The translations under genes were made by a program, and so were the position numbers. The notes under the pieces are model-generated. The model made no database searches, was not told where the DNA came from, and saw only the letters and a program-made list of their open reading frames with translations. From Phycisphaerales bacterium (GTDB lineage Bacteria > Planctomycetota > Phycisphaerae > Phycisphaerales > UBA1924): a DNA stretch of 64,000 nucleotides. Positions 41,777 through 50,773 of this stretch are shown here, piece by piece; positions within the stretch are counted from its first letter, which is position 1, and every line of letters starts with the position of its first letter. Where the stretch lies: positions 62,001-126,000 of the forward strand of contig JANQNW010000019.1 of the NCBI GenBank assembly GCA_028279375.1. The letters run 5' to 3'.

Positions 41777-44275
41777 CGATGCGCCGCCCAGCATCGAGCC
41801 GGCGCGAATCTCCCCATCCGCCATGACCTCCACCCAGGCGGCGCCGGCATCCGTCGTCGAGAGCCACACACGATGCCGACGCACTTCATCCCATCGCTCG
41901 TCGCCGCGGCGCATGGCGCCTGTGGATTGAATGGCGACGAGAGGATCCACCGCCTCGACGAATCGCATGGCCTCGGGAATCGCCGAGCCATGATGCGGAA
42001 TTTCGAGGATGTCCGCGCGCATCTCGGGCACAAGTGACGTCAGCGATCGAATGCCGGCCTTCTCGATATCTCCGCAGAAGAGCGCCGTCCGAGCGCCCTT
42101 GTCCGTTTCGACATCGATGCGCATCACGAGTGACGCGTCGTTGTCCTTCTTCGGTCGCGCTCCGCGATCGGGCGCGATGAAGTGCAATGGTGCGCCCGCG
42201 AGATCGAGTGCGTCACCACGCGCAACGACGCGCACGCCGACTCCCGTGCGCCGCGCCTCCTGCAGAAGGAATGCGGCCGCGGAATCCGGGTCTTCCTGCT
42301 CCGACATCAGGAACGCCTCACCGATGACAAGCTCGCGCACACCGAGCGGCTCGATCACATCGAGCACGCCGGCGAAGTGATCGATGTTCGGATGCGAGAT
42401 CACGATGCGCTCGACCCGTCCGGCGCCCAGCGCCCTGACAGCGCGTGGGACAAGGAACTCACCGATGCCAAGCGATCGGCTCCCGCAGTCCCAGAGCATC
42501 GAGTCTCCTCCGGCGCGTATGAGATGACACGTGCCTTCGCCGACGTCGATTGTGTCGATACGCAGCGCAGTCTCGTCTGTCACTCGCGCCTGCGAAGTGT
42601 GCAACGCAAGCCAGAGCGCGATGAGTGCGCTGACGCCGACGCCGCGCACCCGTCTCCATGAACCGCGATGGAGCCACCATGCGATTGCGCCAGTTGCAGC
42701 GACAGTCCAGGGAAGCCCCACGATCGGAATTCGGACTGCTGCGATCGGGAGCGTGTCGATGGCGAGCACGGCGCCCGACAGCCAACCGGCGAGGCTGCTC
42801 ACGAGGGGGTTGAGAATCTCAGCGATCGCGGGCGCCGCAAGTCCGAGGACGAGTTGCACGTAGCCCGCGCACAGCGTGACAACGAAGAACGGCATGAGAA
42901 GCACAGTCACGATCGGCGCCAATGGACTGAAGACCCCGAAGTGATAGATGACCGCAGGCGCCGCCAGCGACCACGCAACGACGCTGGCGCAGAGGAGGTC
43001 CCTCATCCACCATCCGATGCGGGCGCGCATCGAGAGATGATCCGCATCCGGTCGGTCGCCAAACCAGCGTTGCGAGAGCGGCGCCGTGAAGACGATGAGC
43101 GCCAGCACGAGCCCGAAGCTCAGCTGAAATCCCGGATCCCAGAGGTCCATCGGGCGCCAAATGAGCACGCCCAACGCGATCCACGTCAACGCCTGCACCG
43201 AGTCGTAGCGTCGGCCTCCCATTTCCGCGAGCGCGAAGCCGATCACCATGACGCCAGCGCGCATCACCGGCGTGCGCGAGGGCACGAGCAGGAGATAGAG
43301 CGTCACAATGACAATGAGCAGCGGCGCCTCCAGTCGTCCCCAGTCGCGAAACGCCCGCAAGAGCACGAGGACGGCAGCCGCCATGATCGCGACGTGCAGG
43401 CCGCTGATTGAGAGCATGTGCGCAAGGCCCACGCGCGCAAAGGCGTCCTGCGCCGGTCGGAGGGACTGCGAGCGTTCGCCCAGAATGAGCGCGTCCATGA
43501 GAGCGGCGCCTCGATTGGATGAGGCGCTTGCGAAGAGACCGGATGAGCGCTCGCGCGCCGCATGAATCAGCGCAGCGACACGCTGCCGCAGGCGATCCAG
43601 CAACCCCGACGCGGGCAGTCGCTCGATCAGTTCCGGTCCAGGAAGGCGCATCCAGCCTGCGAGCCCATCCTGTCGAGCGCGCAATCGTCCGTCGTGCTCG
43701 CCGGCGTTGCGTGGCGGGCCGTAGCCTCTCGCCAGCCCCTTCAGTCGAATCCGCTCGCCTGGCTTGAGACCGGTTTCACCCTTCGCCAGATCAACAGTCA
43801 GTCTGCCGCGCACGTTCATGAAGTCGCCGGAGTCGAGTTCGACTTGTCGCACGTCAATCTTGAATCGCTGCACCGGCGGACGCCAGTGAAATGACGCGAA
43901 GGCGCCGCGACCGAAGGAATGCTCCTCAGGCGGGTCAATCACCACTCCTTCGACGGTGCAGATGATTTCCCGATCCGAAGGTAGATGGCTCAGGAGACGC
44001 CGCTCATCAGACACGCCCAGGCGCACACTCCACCACCCTGCGCCGGCGAGCACGAGGGCGAGGGCAAGCGCCGCAGCGCTCGGCAGGCGCGGAAGAAGCA
44101 CTGCAAGTGCGCCGACGAGCGCGCTTGCGACGAGAACGCCCGCGGGCGCCTCCAGAGCGCGCTCCCGTGCGACGATCATTCCCAGACTGAATGCGGCGAA
44201 GACGATGATGACGCGCAGCCGACTGACGAGGACGTCGGTTGAACTCGCATCGACGCCCGGAGCGTGCGCAGGCAT
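41744..44275 (-). CDS. comEC: ComEC/Rec2-family DNA uptake channel protein
   Basis: An 843-aa protein with the ComEC plan: an N-terminal hydrophobic pair, an OB-like DUF4131 domain, the competence membrane domain (HMLSISGLHVAIMAAAVLVL, LLLVPSRTPVMRAGVM) and a C-terminal metallo-beta-lactamase domain (VDVGEGTCHLIRAGGDSMLWDCG, ISHPNIDHFAGVLDV). ComEC brings single-stranded DNA across the inner membrane during transformation. The metal motif HPNIDH has Asn where most family members have Asp, and ELVIGEAF differs from the common HGS-type motifs. No other competence gene is close. Confidence 0.9.
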   Translation of the reverse strand: MPAHAPGVDASSTDVLVSRLRVIIVFAAFSLGMIVARERALEAPAGVLVASALVGALAVLLPRLPSAAALALALVLAGAGWWSVRLGVSDERRLLSHLPSDREIICTVEGVVIDPPEEHSFGRGAFASFHWRPPVQRFKIDVRQVELDSGDFMNVRGRLTVDLAKGETGLKPGERIRLKGLARGYGPPRNAGEHDGRLRARQDGLAGWMRLPGPELIERLPASGLLDRLRQRVAALIHAARERSSGLFASASSNRGAALMDALILGERSQSLRPAQDAFARVGLAHMLSISGLHVAIMAAAVLVLLRAFRDWGRLEAPLLIVIVTLYLLLVPSRTPVMRAGVMVIGFALAEMGGRRYDSVQALTWIALGVLIWRPMDLWDPGFQLSFGLVLALIVFTAPLSQRWFGDRPDADHLSMRARIGWWMRDLLCASVVAWSLAAPAVIYHFGVFSPLAPIVTVLLMPFFVVTLCAGYVQLVLGLAAPAIAEILNPLVSSLAGWLSGAVLAIDTLPIAAVRIPIVGLPWTVAATGAIAWWLHRGSWRRVRGVGVSALIALWLALHTSQARVTDETALRIDTIDVGEGTCHLIRAGGDSMLWDCGSRSLGIGEFLVPRAVRALGAGRVERIVISHPNIDHFAGVLDVIEPLGVRELVIGEAFLMSEQEDPDSAAAFLLQEARRTGVGVRVVARGDALDLAGAPLHFIAPDRGARPKKDNDASLVMRIDVETDKGARTALFCGDIEKAGIRSLTSLVPEMRADILEIPHHGSAIPEAMRFVEAVDPLVAIQSTGAMRRGDERWDEVRRHRVWLSTTDAGAAWVEVMADGEIRAGSMLGGASSVDRAQSRQP

Positions 44276-44329
44276 GGCGCGACGATACGACGGAGATCGT
44301 CGATGAGATATCCCCTGGTGGGGGACGCG

Positions 44330-45346
44330 CTAGGCTGCGCCGGGGCTCGTGAATCGCTCGAGCATGAGTTCGTCGATCTCGCCGAGGAGCGGCCGCCCCT
44401 CTTCGATGCGGCGGAGATTGCGCACGACGACCTCAACGGCCCGCTCCCAGTAGCGTGGGCTTGCGCCGCTGACATGCGGCGTGAGAAGCACATTCGCCAT
44501 CGTCCACAGTGGAGAGTCCGGCGCCAGCGGCTCGTGTTCGAATACATCCAGCCCCGCCGCGGCGATCTGACCTGATTGCAGCGCTGTCACCAGTTCGCCC
44601 GTGCGCACGACACCGCCACGGCTCACATCGATGAGAATCGCGCTGGATTTCATCGCGCGAAACTCGAGCTCGCCAATTGTCGTGACGCCGGGTTCGTGGA
44701 AGGGCGTCGCGACCACGATCACATCGCAGTTTCGAAAGAACTCCGCAGATTCGCCCACCGGAAGCACTTCATCGACATGCAGGTATGGATTCTCCGGATC
44801 CGGACCGATGGCGACGACCTCGGCGCCGAACGCCTTCGCGCGCCTCGCGATCTCCTCGCCGACGACGTCGATCGCCACGAGGCCGACCATGGCGCCGTCG
44901 AGATCTCTGATCTCAGGCGCAATGTCGCCCGCCGCCCATCGGTGCTCGGTCTGCGCCGCCATGGCGTCATGCAGCTTGCGCATCAGCGCGAGCATCAGGG
45001 CCATGGCGTGCTCCGCTGACTGCGGCGCTCGGATCGGCGCCGCGCTGCAGACGCGTGTGCCGCTCTCCATCGCCGGCTGCAGCCACGCGAGCGATTCACC
45101 GCCCGAGCCAGTCAGCTGGATCCACTTGACGCCGGCGCCGGCGCCGGCGAACTGTGATTCCGTCAGCGGAAGACCAATGAGATAGGTGGTCTCGGCAAGC
45201 GCTTCGCGCAACTCGGCGCGACTGCGCACCGACTGCACGCGCACATCGCTCGGCGCCGCGTCCCGAATGCGCTCGATCAGCGAATCCGGAAGACTCCAGC
45301 CGAGAGGTTCGTTGAAAACGGCGACAGTCAGCATGCGCTCGGTCAT
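44330..45346 (-). CDS. D-2-hydroxyacid dehydrogenase-family protein with eroded NAD-binding glycines
   Basis: A 338-aa protein of the D-isomer 2-hydroxyacid dehydrogenase fold. The catalytic triad positions are present: Arg in DVSRGGVVRTGEL, Glu in GLDVFEHEPL and His in LTPHVSGASP. The dinucleotide motif, usually vGivGlGriG, reads VGLVAIDVVG at 154-163, so two of the three conserved glycines are Ala and Asp. That should weaken or change cofactor binding. The substrate is unknown. It lies upstream of comEC on the same strand, 54 bases apart. Confidence 0.78.
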   Translation of the reverse strand: MTERMLTVAVFNEPLGWSLPDSLIERIRDAAPSDVRVQSVRSRAELREALAETTYLIGLPLTESQFAGAGAGVKWIQLTGSGGESLAWLQPAMESGTRVCSAAPIRAPQSAEHAMALMLALMRKLHDAMAAQTEHRWAAGDIAPEIRDLDGAMVGLVAIDVVGEEIARRAKAFGAEVVAIGPDPENPYLHVDEVLPVGESAEFFRNCDVIVVATPFHEPGVTTIGELEFRAMKSSAILIDVSRGGVVRTGELVTALQSGQIAAAGLDVFEHEPLAPDSPLWTMANVLLTPHVSGASPRYWERAVEVVVRNLRRIEEGRPLLGEIDELMLERFTSPGAA

Positions 45347-45371
45347 GGCTGACGATCAGTGTAGCGAGGCG

Positions 45372-46553
45372 CTAGCCGCGAATTATCAGGTAAATCCAGA
45401 GGCACGCCGCGACGAAGAGCGTCTCGAGCGCGACCCAGCCAATCGTGCTGCGTGTGCCTGGCTGCATTCTCCTGAAGGGGCGATTGATCAACTCGCACAC
45501 AGACGCGACCACTGCAAGCGCCGGCGGCACGATCTTCTGCAGAAATCCAGGCAGTGCGATCGTGGTCGGGGTCTTCACATCATCCGACTCGCCCGTCTCG
45601 ACATCGGCGATCGGCGTGGTCGCAGCGCCTTGCTCTTCTGCGGGCGCCGGCTCTGTTGCCGGCGCGCTCGCCGGAGCGTTGATGTCAACGCTCATCGAGA
45701 CGGCCTGCGCAGCGTCAGCTTCCTGAAGCTGCGCTTCCGCCTCCTTCGCCATCATCGCATCAACATCGTCGATCGACGGCTGAACGCTCGCCGCCGCCTC
45801 TTCAAGCTGCGCCGGAACATCAGAGTCATCTGCGAAGTAGACAGGACAGGTGTCGCCCTCCACCGGAGCGTCGGCTTCAGGCTCCGCTTCACCGGCGGCC
45901 TCCTCGACGGCGGCGGCAGGCGCCTCTCCCTCTGCGTCCGCCTCGGGATCGGCGCCGCCAGCTATTCCGGCCAGCGCCTCGGCTTCGGCGATCAACTGAT
46001 CAACCTCGTCATCGAGCGTCTGTGACGCTGGCTTTGTCGTCTCGTCGACGATCGGGGGCATCTCTTCAGATTCGGTCGCAGGTTCAGCGACCTTTCCTGT
46101 GGCCTCGACGACGTCGTTCTCCTCGGCGACCTCCGGCGCCTCGGTCTTCGGGGGCTCAACCGGCTCGGGATCCTCCTTCGCTGCTTCCGCCGTTTCCGCC
46201 GACGATGCGTCGGTGGCGATGTCCTCCGGCGGCGCGTCGTCAGCGATCTCGGGCGCCTCGACGTCGGCGATGGGTTCGGGCTCCGGCCCTGGCTCCGGTT
46301 GGGGCTCAGCCTGGATCGACTCGGGTTCTTCTGCGGGCGGGGGCTCTGGCGCAGCCGCCTCACCTTCGGGCGTCGCCGACTCCCTGGCGGCCTCAACGGG
46401 CTCGCTCTCAGCCTCTTCGTCCGACTGCAAACGGCGCTGAATAACAGCGACGGTCGAGTCAATTTCTGACATCAGGGCGTCCACCTGCTCCTCGAGATCG
46501 AGTTGCAGGCCCTGTTCGCCAGCGTCCTGGATGTCTGGAGGCGCCTGGGACAT
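45372..46553 (-). CDS. Acidic, low-complexity tail-anchored membrane protein
   Basis: A 393-aa protein. Residues 40-330 are rich in Ala, Glu, Pro and Asp (runs such as EPQPEPGPEPEPIADVE) and probably disordered; two short predicted amphipathic segments (LEEQVDALMSEIDSTVAVIQ and LDDEVDQLIAEAEALAGI) look like repeats of a helical motif. The only clear hydrophobic helix is at the C terminus (VALETLFVAACLWIYLIIRG), so it is tail-anchored with a cytoplasmic body. No domain recognised. The start faces the divergent rsmE gene. Confidence 0.7.
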   Translation of the reverse strand: MSQAPPDIQDAGEQGLQLDLEEQVDALMSEIDSTVAVIQRRLQSDEEAESEPVEAARESATPEGEAAAPEPPPAEEPESIQAEPQPEPGPEPEPIADVEAPEIADDAPPEDIATDASSAETAEAAKEDPEPVEPPKTEAPEVAEENDVVEATGKVAEPATESEEMPPIVDETTKPASQTLDDEVDQLIAEAEALAGIAGGADPEADAEGEAPAAAVEEAAGEAEPEADAPVEGDTCPVYFADDSDVPAQLEEAAASVQPSIDDVDAMMAKEAEAQLQEADAAQAVSMSVDINAPASAPATEPAPAEEQGAATTPIADVETGESDDVKTPTTIALPGFLQKIVPPALAVVASVCELINRPFRRMQPGTRSTIGWVALETLFVAACLWIYLIIRG

Positions 46554-46672
46554 TGTGAATCGGCCGAGATGACTCGATCATCGACGTGAATACAGGACGA
46601 CTCAAGCCCCGGCTTCAGGCCATCGACTTGCCCTGCTCGTCGGAACCGCTTATCCGGACTGTAGCCCATCCA

Positions 46673-47383
46673 ATGCCCAGGCACACCCTCTATCACGACG
46701 CTCTCACTGAGGACTCCACGGAAGCGCTCATCTCGGGCGATGAGGCGAAACACGCGCTTCGGGTGAAGAGAATTCGCGATGGCGACGAGGTTGGGGTGCT
46801 GAATGGGCGAGGACTGGGGGGAATGGCGATCGCGCGCACGCGCGGACGCGATCTGCTTCTCGAGATTCGTGAGATCGGGATGCAGGAGCGCGTTCAGCCT
46901 CAAATCGACGTCTGGACCGCCACGCCGAAGGGCCCGCGCAGCGGTGAGATGATCGATGCGCTCAGTCAGGTCGGGGCGTTTGGCTGGTCGCCCCTGGCGA
47001 CGTCGCGCGCGAATGTCGATCCGTCCTCAGCGCGAGTGGATCGCCTGGCGCGCGTCGCGATGGAAGCCGCGAAGCAATCGGCGCGGGCCTGGCTGCTCGA
47101 GATCGGTGGGGCGCATTCGTTCGAGGAGGCCCTCGACGGCGCCGGTGGAGGGGGCGTCGTTCTCGCGGACGCCAGCGGCGAGGCCTATGACGCCACGGGC
47201 GCCGAGGAGATTCGTCTCCTGATCGGTCCCGAGGGGGGGTGGACGAACGACGAACTGTCCGCCGCGCGCGACGCAGGCGTTCGTATCGCTCGATTCGGCC
47301 CGCACGTCATGCGCATCGAGACAGCCGCCCCGACGGCCTGCGCGATCGTCATCGACGCCGAACAACGCCTCCGAGCGACCTGA
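46673..47383 (+). CDS. rsmE: 16S rRNA m3U1498 methyltransferase
   Basis: A 236-aa SPOUT-class enzyme that methylates U1498 of 16S rRNA with SAM. HALRVKRIRDGDEVGVLNG is the N-terminal PUA-like segment, LLIGPEGGWTNDEL is the knot motif, and LGPH-like FGPHVMRIETAAPTA the C-terminal SAM-binding end. The start is at ATG 46673; the ORF extends upstream without a start signal. 54 bases separate it from the following gene. Confidence 0.93.
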   Translation: MPRHTLYHDALTEDSTEALISGDEAKHALRVKRIRDGDEVGVLNGRGLGGMAIARTRGRDLLLEIREIGMQERVQPQIDVWTATPKGPRSGEMIDALSQVGAFGWSPLATSRANVDPSSARVDRLARVAMEAAKQSARAWLLEIGGAHSFEEALDGAGGGGVVLADASGEAYDATGAEEIRLLIGPEGGWTNDELSAARDAGVRIARFGPHVMRIETAAPTACAIVIDAEQRLRAT

Positions 47384-47437
47384 GACCGGTACGATCTCCT
47401 GAGTCGCCACTGCCGGCGCCGCTCGAGGAGATTCTTC

Positions 47438-48661
47438 ATGCATCGTGATCGTAGATTGGGCATCCGACATCTCGGCGCAGTCGCGCTCACCAGCGCACTT
47501 GCCTTCGCGGTGTTCTCCCCGACAGCGCTTGCGCTCGATGAGGAGCGCTATCGCAAGGCGCGCACGGCGATCGAGAAGGCGATCGACTATCTCGAGTCGC
47601 AGCAGGACGAGGCGACGGGGGGCTGGAGCGTGCGCGAGGGGGCGCCTGTCTTCCCCGCGATCAGCGCCATGGCCCTCACCGGCATGCTTATGGAGCCCGA
47701 TGTCGATGCGGATGATCCGGTCGTTTCGCGCGGCGTCGATTTCCTCCTGAGTTATCGCCAGGACGACGGCGGGATCTACGACCGTGTGCTTCCCAACTAC
47801 AACACCGCCATCAGCCTTTCGGCGCTCGCGCTGGTGAATCGCCCGGAGGCCGCGGCGGCGATCGAGCCGGCGCAGAACTATCTGCGATCGATCCAGTGGT
47901 CTGAAGAGAACATCGCGAGCGCCGACTCACCGGACAGCATTGATGTGCGCGACCGCTCGCACCCGTACTACGGCGGCACGGGATACGGAGGCAATGGTCG
48001 TCCTGACAATTCCAACCTGTCGATGACGCTCCAGGGTCTGCACGACTCCGGACTCTCCTGCGATGACGAGATCTTCCAGCGCGCGCTTGTCTTTTTACAG
48101 CGCACGCAGATGCATGAGAATGTCAACGACATGAAGTACGCAAAGGGTTCGCGGCAGGGGGGGTTCATCTACGCGACCGGCCCGAACGCCGACGCGATCG
48201 GTCAGGGCGAATCCAAAGCAGGCATGATCGAGGAAACACTCGACGATGGCACGCGCATCAGTCGGCTTCGCGCGTATGGCTCGATCACATACGCAGGTTT
48301 CAAGAGCTACATCTACGCAAACCTCGATCGCGACGACGAACGCGTTCAACTTGCGTATGACTGGCTTCGTGCGAACTACACCGTCGAAGAGAATCCGGGC
48401 CTTGGGAATCAAGGCCTTTACTACTACTACGTGACGATGAGCCGAGCGCTGGATGCGTGGGGCCTTGCGACGATCGAGACGACCAACGCCGACGGCTCGA
48501 CAGGCGCCTCGCGCGATTGGGCGAACGACCTGATCGACCAGCTTGTGAGCCTTCAGAAGCCGGATGGGTCGTTCGAGAACGTGCACGATCGCTGGATGGA
48601 AGGCGATCCTGTGCTGGTGACCGCATACGCCCTGCTGGCGCTGCAGCACGCGATCAACTGA
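47438..48661 (+). CDS. Exported prenyltransferase/squalene-oxidase-repeat protein
   Basis: A 407-aa protein with a signal peptide (to about residue 32, SPTALALDE). The mature part is an alpha/alpha toroid with repeated segments such as AIEKAIDYLESQQDEATGGW, GVDFLLSYRQDDGGI, AQNYLRSIQW, FLQRTQMHEN and LVSLQKPDGSFEN, each with the QxxDGxW-like turn of squalene cyclase repeats. No catalytic DxDD motif is obvious. Such exported proteins are frequent in Planctomycetes; a binding or structural role is more likely than terpene chemistry. Confidence 0.8.
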   Translation: MHRDRRLGIRHLGAVALTSALAFAVFSPTALALDEERYRKARTAIEKAIDYLESQQDEATGGWSVREGAPVFPAISAMALTGMLMEPDVDADDPVVSRGVDFLLSYRQDDGGIYDRVLPNYNTAISLSALALVNRPEAAAAIEPAQNYLRSIQWSEENIASADSPDSIDVRDRSHPYYGGTGYGGNGRPDNSNLSMTLQGLHDSGLSCDDEIFQRALVFLQRTQMHENVNDMKYAKGSRQGGFIYATGPNADAIGQGESKAGMIEETLDDGTRISRLRAYGSITYAGFKSYIYANLDRDDERVQLAYDWLRANYTVEENPGLGNQGLYYYYVTMSRALDAWGLATIETTNADGSTGASRDWANDLIDQLVSLQKPDGSFENVHDRWMEGDPVLVTAYALLALQHAIN

Positions 48662-48811
48662 GGGACCAGACAATCTGCGCATCGCGCGGTGAGCGCCTGA
48701 TCGGCAACCGCGCCTGACCGTCGCCGTATCAGCCACATTGAGATGGTGGATGTGCCCGTTCCGCGCGCCGGTCGCTGCGCGAGTCCGGGCGCCGCTGAAA
48801 GGGGCCGGTTT

Positions 48812-49984
48812 ATGAATCAGGGATCGTCACGACGGGATTTTCTTGGGATGGTGGCTGGCGCGGGCGCGGTGGCCGGACTTCCCGCGATTGCGACGGCCGG
48901 TGATCATGGTCACGAAAAACGAGCCATGCCGAAGAAGCTGAAGATTCTCGTCCTCGGAGGAACCGGGCAGACCGGCCCGCACTTCGTGCGCCAGGCGCAG
49001 GCCCATGGGCATGAGATCACGCTCTTCAATCGCGGACGTCGATCATCGGAGATGTTCCCTGATCTGGAGTGCCTGATCGGCGATCGCATGGCAGAAGGCG
49101 ACGAAGGACTGAGCGCGCTGGCGTCAGCCGTCGGCAGCGGGAGAACATGGGACGTCGTCCTCGATGTGTGGCCGCATATCCCGAAGGTCGTCGAAGCAAC
49201 GGCGACACTGCTCAAGGACAACACCAGTCATTACATGTACGTGTCCTCCATGTCCGTCTACTCGGACTCGGCGACGAAGCGTCAGGACGAATCCGCGCCC
49301 GTGGGCGAAGCCCCGGACGCCGACAACATGGAGTTCGGTTGGGAGCTCTTCGGCCCGTTCAAGGCGGAGTGTGAGAATCGCGTGCGCCGTCTCTATCCGG
49401 ATCGGAACACGATCTTCCGTCCGGGCCTGATCATCGGGCCGCGCGACTTCAGCTTCCGCGGTGGATACTGGCCAGTTCGCGTGCGTGACGGCGGCGAGGT
49501 GCTCGCGCCAGGCACTGGAGAGACGCACATTCAGAACATCGATGTGCGCGATCTCGTTGATTTCGAACTGCTCTGCATGGAGCGCAACATCGGAGGCACA
49601 TTCAATGTCGTCGGACCGCATCCGCGCACGCCGTTGACGATGAAACGCCTGCTCGAGACATGCAAGGCAGTCTCGAAGTCGGATGCGGAGTTCACCTGGG
49701 TCCCGGCGGAGTTCCTGATGGAGCATCAGGTGGGGCCGTGGATGCAAATGCCATGTTGGCTCCCCTCGGAGGGGGAATACGCCGGTTTCGGCTGGCACAA
49801 GGTCGACAAGGCGGTCGCGGCCGGTCTTACATTCCGCCCGCTCGCAGAGACACTCGAAGACACGTTGACGTGGTACGACGGCCTTGAAGATGAGCAGCGC
49901 AATGGGTTGCATCAACGCGCCGGCATCTCGTCTGAGAAAGAGAAGGAAGTTCTCGATGCCTGGAAGGCGAGGAACGCGGGCTAG
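48812..49984 (+). CDS. Tat-exported NAD-dependent epimerase/reductase-like protein
   Basis: A 390-aa protein whose twin-arginine signal (SSRRDFLGMVAGAGAVAG) is cut near ATAGD; start at ATG 48812 after GAAAGGGG. The mature part is an atypical SDR: LVLGGTGQTGPHFV (Rossmann loop), GRRSSEMFPDLE, and YMYVSSMSVYSDSATKR with the YxxxK-like region (S-V-Y). INIDVRDLVD-like QNIDVRDLVDFEL and NVVGPHPRTPLTM follow. SDR proteins of this set are annotated as epimerases or isoflavone-reductase-like. Export with a nucleotide cofactor fits Tat folding before transport. The substrate is unknown. Confidence 0.78.
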   Translation: MNQGSSRRDFLGMVAGAGAVAGLPAIATAGDHGHEKRAMPKKLKILVLGGTGQTGPHFVRQAQAHGHEITLFNRGRRSSEMFPDLECLIGDRMAEGDEGLSALASAVGSGRTWDVVLDVWPHIPKVVEATATLLKDNTSHYMYVSSMSVYSDSATKRQDESAPVGEAPDADNMEFGWELFGPFKAECENRVRRLYPDRNTIFRPGLIIGPRDFSFRGGYWPVRVRDGGEVLAPGTGETHIQNIDVRDLVDFELLCMERNIGGTFNVVGPHPRTPLTMKRLLETCKAVSKSDAEFTWVPAEFLMEHQVGPWMQMPCWLPSEGEYAGFGWHKVDKAVAAGLTFRPLAETLEDTLTWYDGLEDEQRNGLHQRAGISSEKEKEVLDAWKARNAG

Positions 49985-50137
49985 CCATGAGTCTCTTCGC
50001 GCCGAAACGTTGACAATTTCCTGACCGCGACTGCGCGCGACAACTGGCGTCGATCGCTGACGATCTGTCTCGATCACCGGCCAGCGGCCTGTTCCCCCCT
50101 GGGAGGAGAGGGAGACGGGCCCCGGCCGGTGCTTCAC

Positions 50138-50707
50138 TTAAGCACCCTGGTCGCGCAGCCACTCGTCTCGAATCGCTTCGCAGAGCGTCAAGACCTCGCC
50201 GAAGTACGGCGCTGTTCCAATGCGCTTCATGCCGGCCTTGATCATGACACGCTCCGACGCCGTGTGCCCCTGTTCGCAGACGGCGATCACGCGGCCAAGC
50301 CCATGCGTCGTGAACGCTTCTCGCAGGCAGGCGGCCGCGGCCTCTGTGGCGTACCCGTGTCCCCAATGGGAACGAACGAAGTGGTAACCGACCTCGATCT
50401 CTTCAGGCGCATCAGGCGTATCTCCTCGCACCGGGACAAGCCCGCAGTCGCCAATTGTCTCGCCGGACTCCTTGAGATCGACACTCCATCGGGTGAATCC
50501 GCGCTGCTGTTCAAGCGCGACGCGTCGCTGCACGCGGCGCTCAACCTGCTCCGGCGACTCGAGTTCGAACGGCTTGCCGTTGACGCCGAGAAATCGCACC
50601 GCCTGCGGGTCGGTGAAGATCGCCTCCATGGCGCGCGCGTCGCTGGCGCTCGGCGAGCGGATGACGAGTCGATCAGTTTCGATCCGGGTCGGCGTCATGC
50701 GGCGCAT
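50138..50707 (-). CDS. GNAT N-acetyltransferase, RimJ/RimL-like
   Basis: A 189-aa acetyltransferase. TDRLVIRSPSASDARAMEAI is the N-terminal strand and helix of RimJ-type members, EIEVGYHFVRSHWGHGYATEA the acetyl-CoA pyrophosphate-binding motif, and NERSxxV-like TASERVMIKAGM the C-terminal motif. The family acetylates N-terminal amines of ribosomal proteins, antibiotics or small molecules; which one cannot be told. ATG 50698 (MTPTRI) is a shorter start. Its start lies 66 bases from the divergent M32 gene. Confidence 0.85.
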   Translation of the reverse strand: MRRMTPTRIETDRLVIRSPSASDARAMEAIFTDPQAVRFLGVNGKPFELESPEQVERRVQRRVALEQQRGFTRWSVDLKESGETIGDCGLVPVRGDTPDAPEEIEVGYHFVRSHWGHGYATEAAAACLREAFTTHGLGRVIAVCEQGHTASERVMIKAGMKRIGTAPYFGEVLTLCEAIRDEWLRDQGA

Positions 50708-50773
50708 CTTAATCCGGCTACACTCTCGAATCCGGCGCGCATGGAACCGCCGGTCCCGAAAGGAACACCCGTC

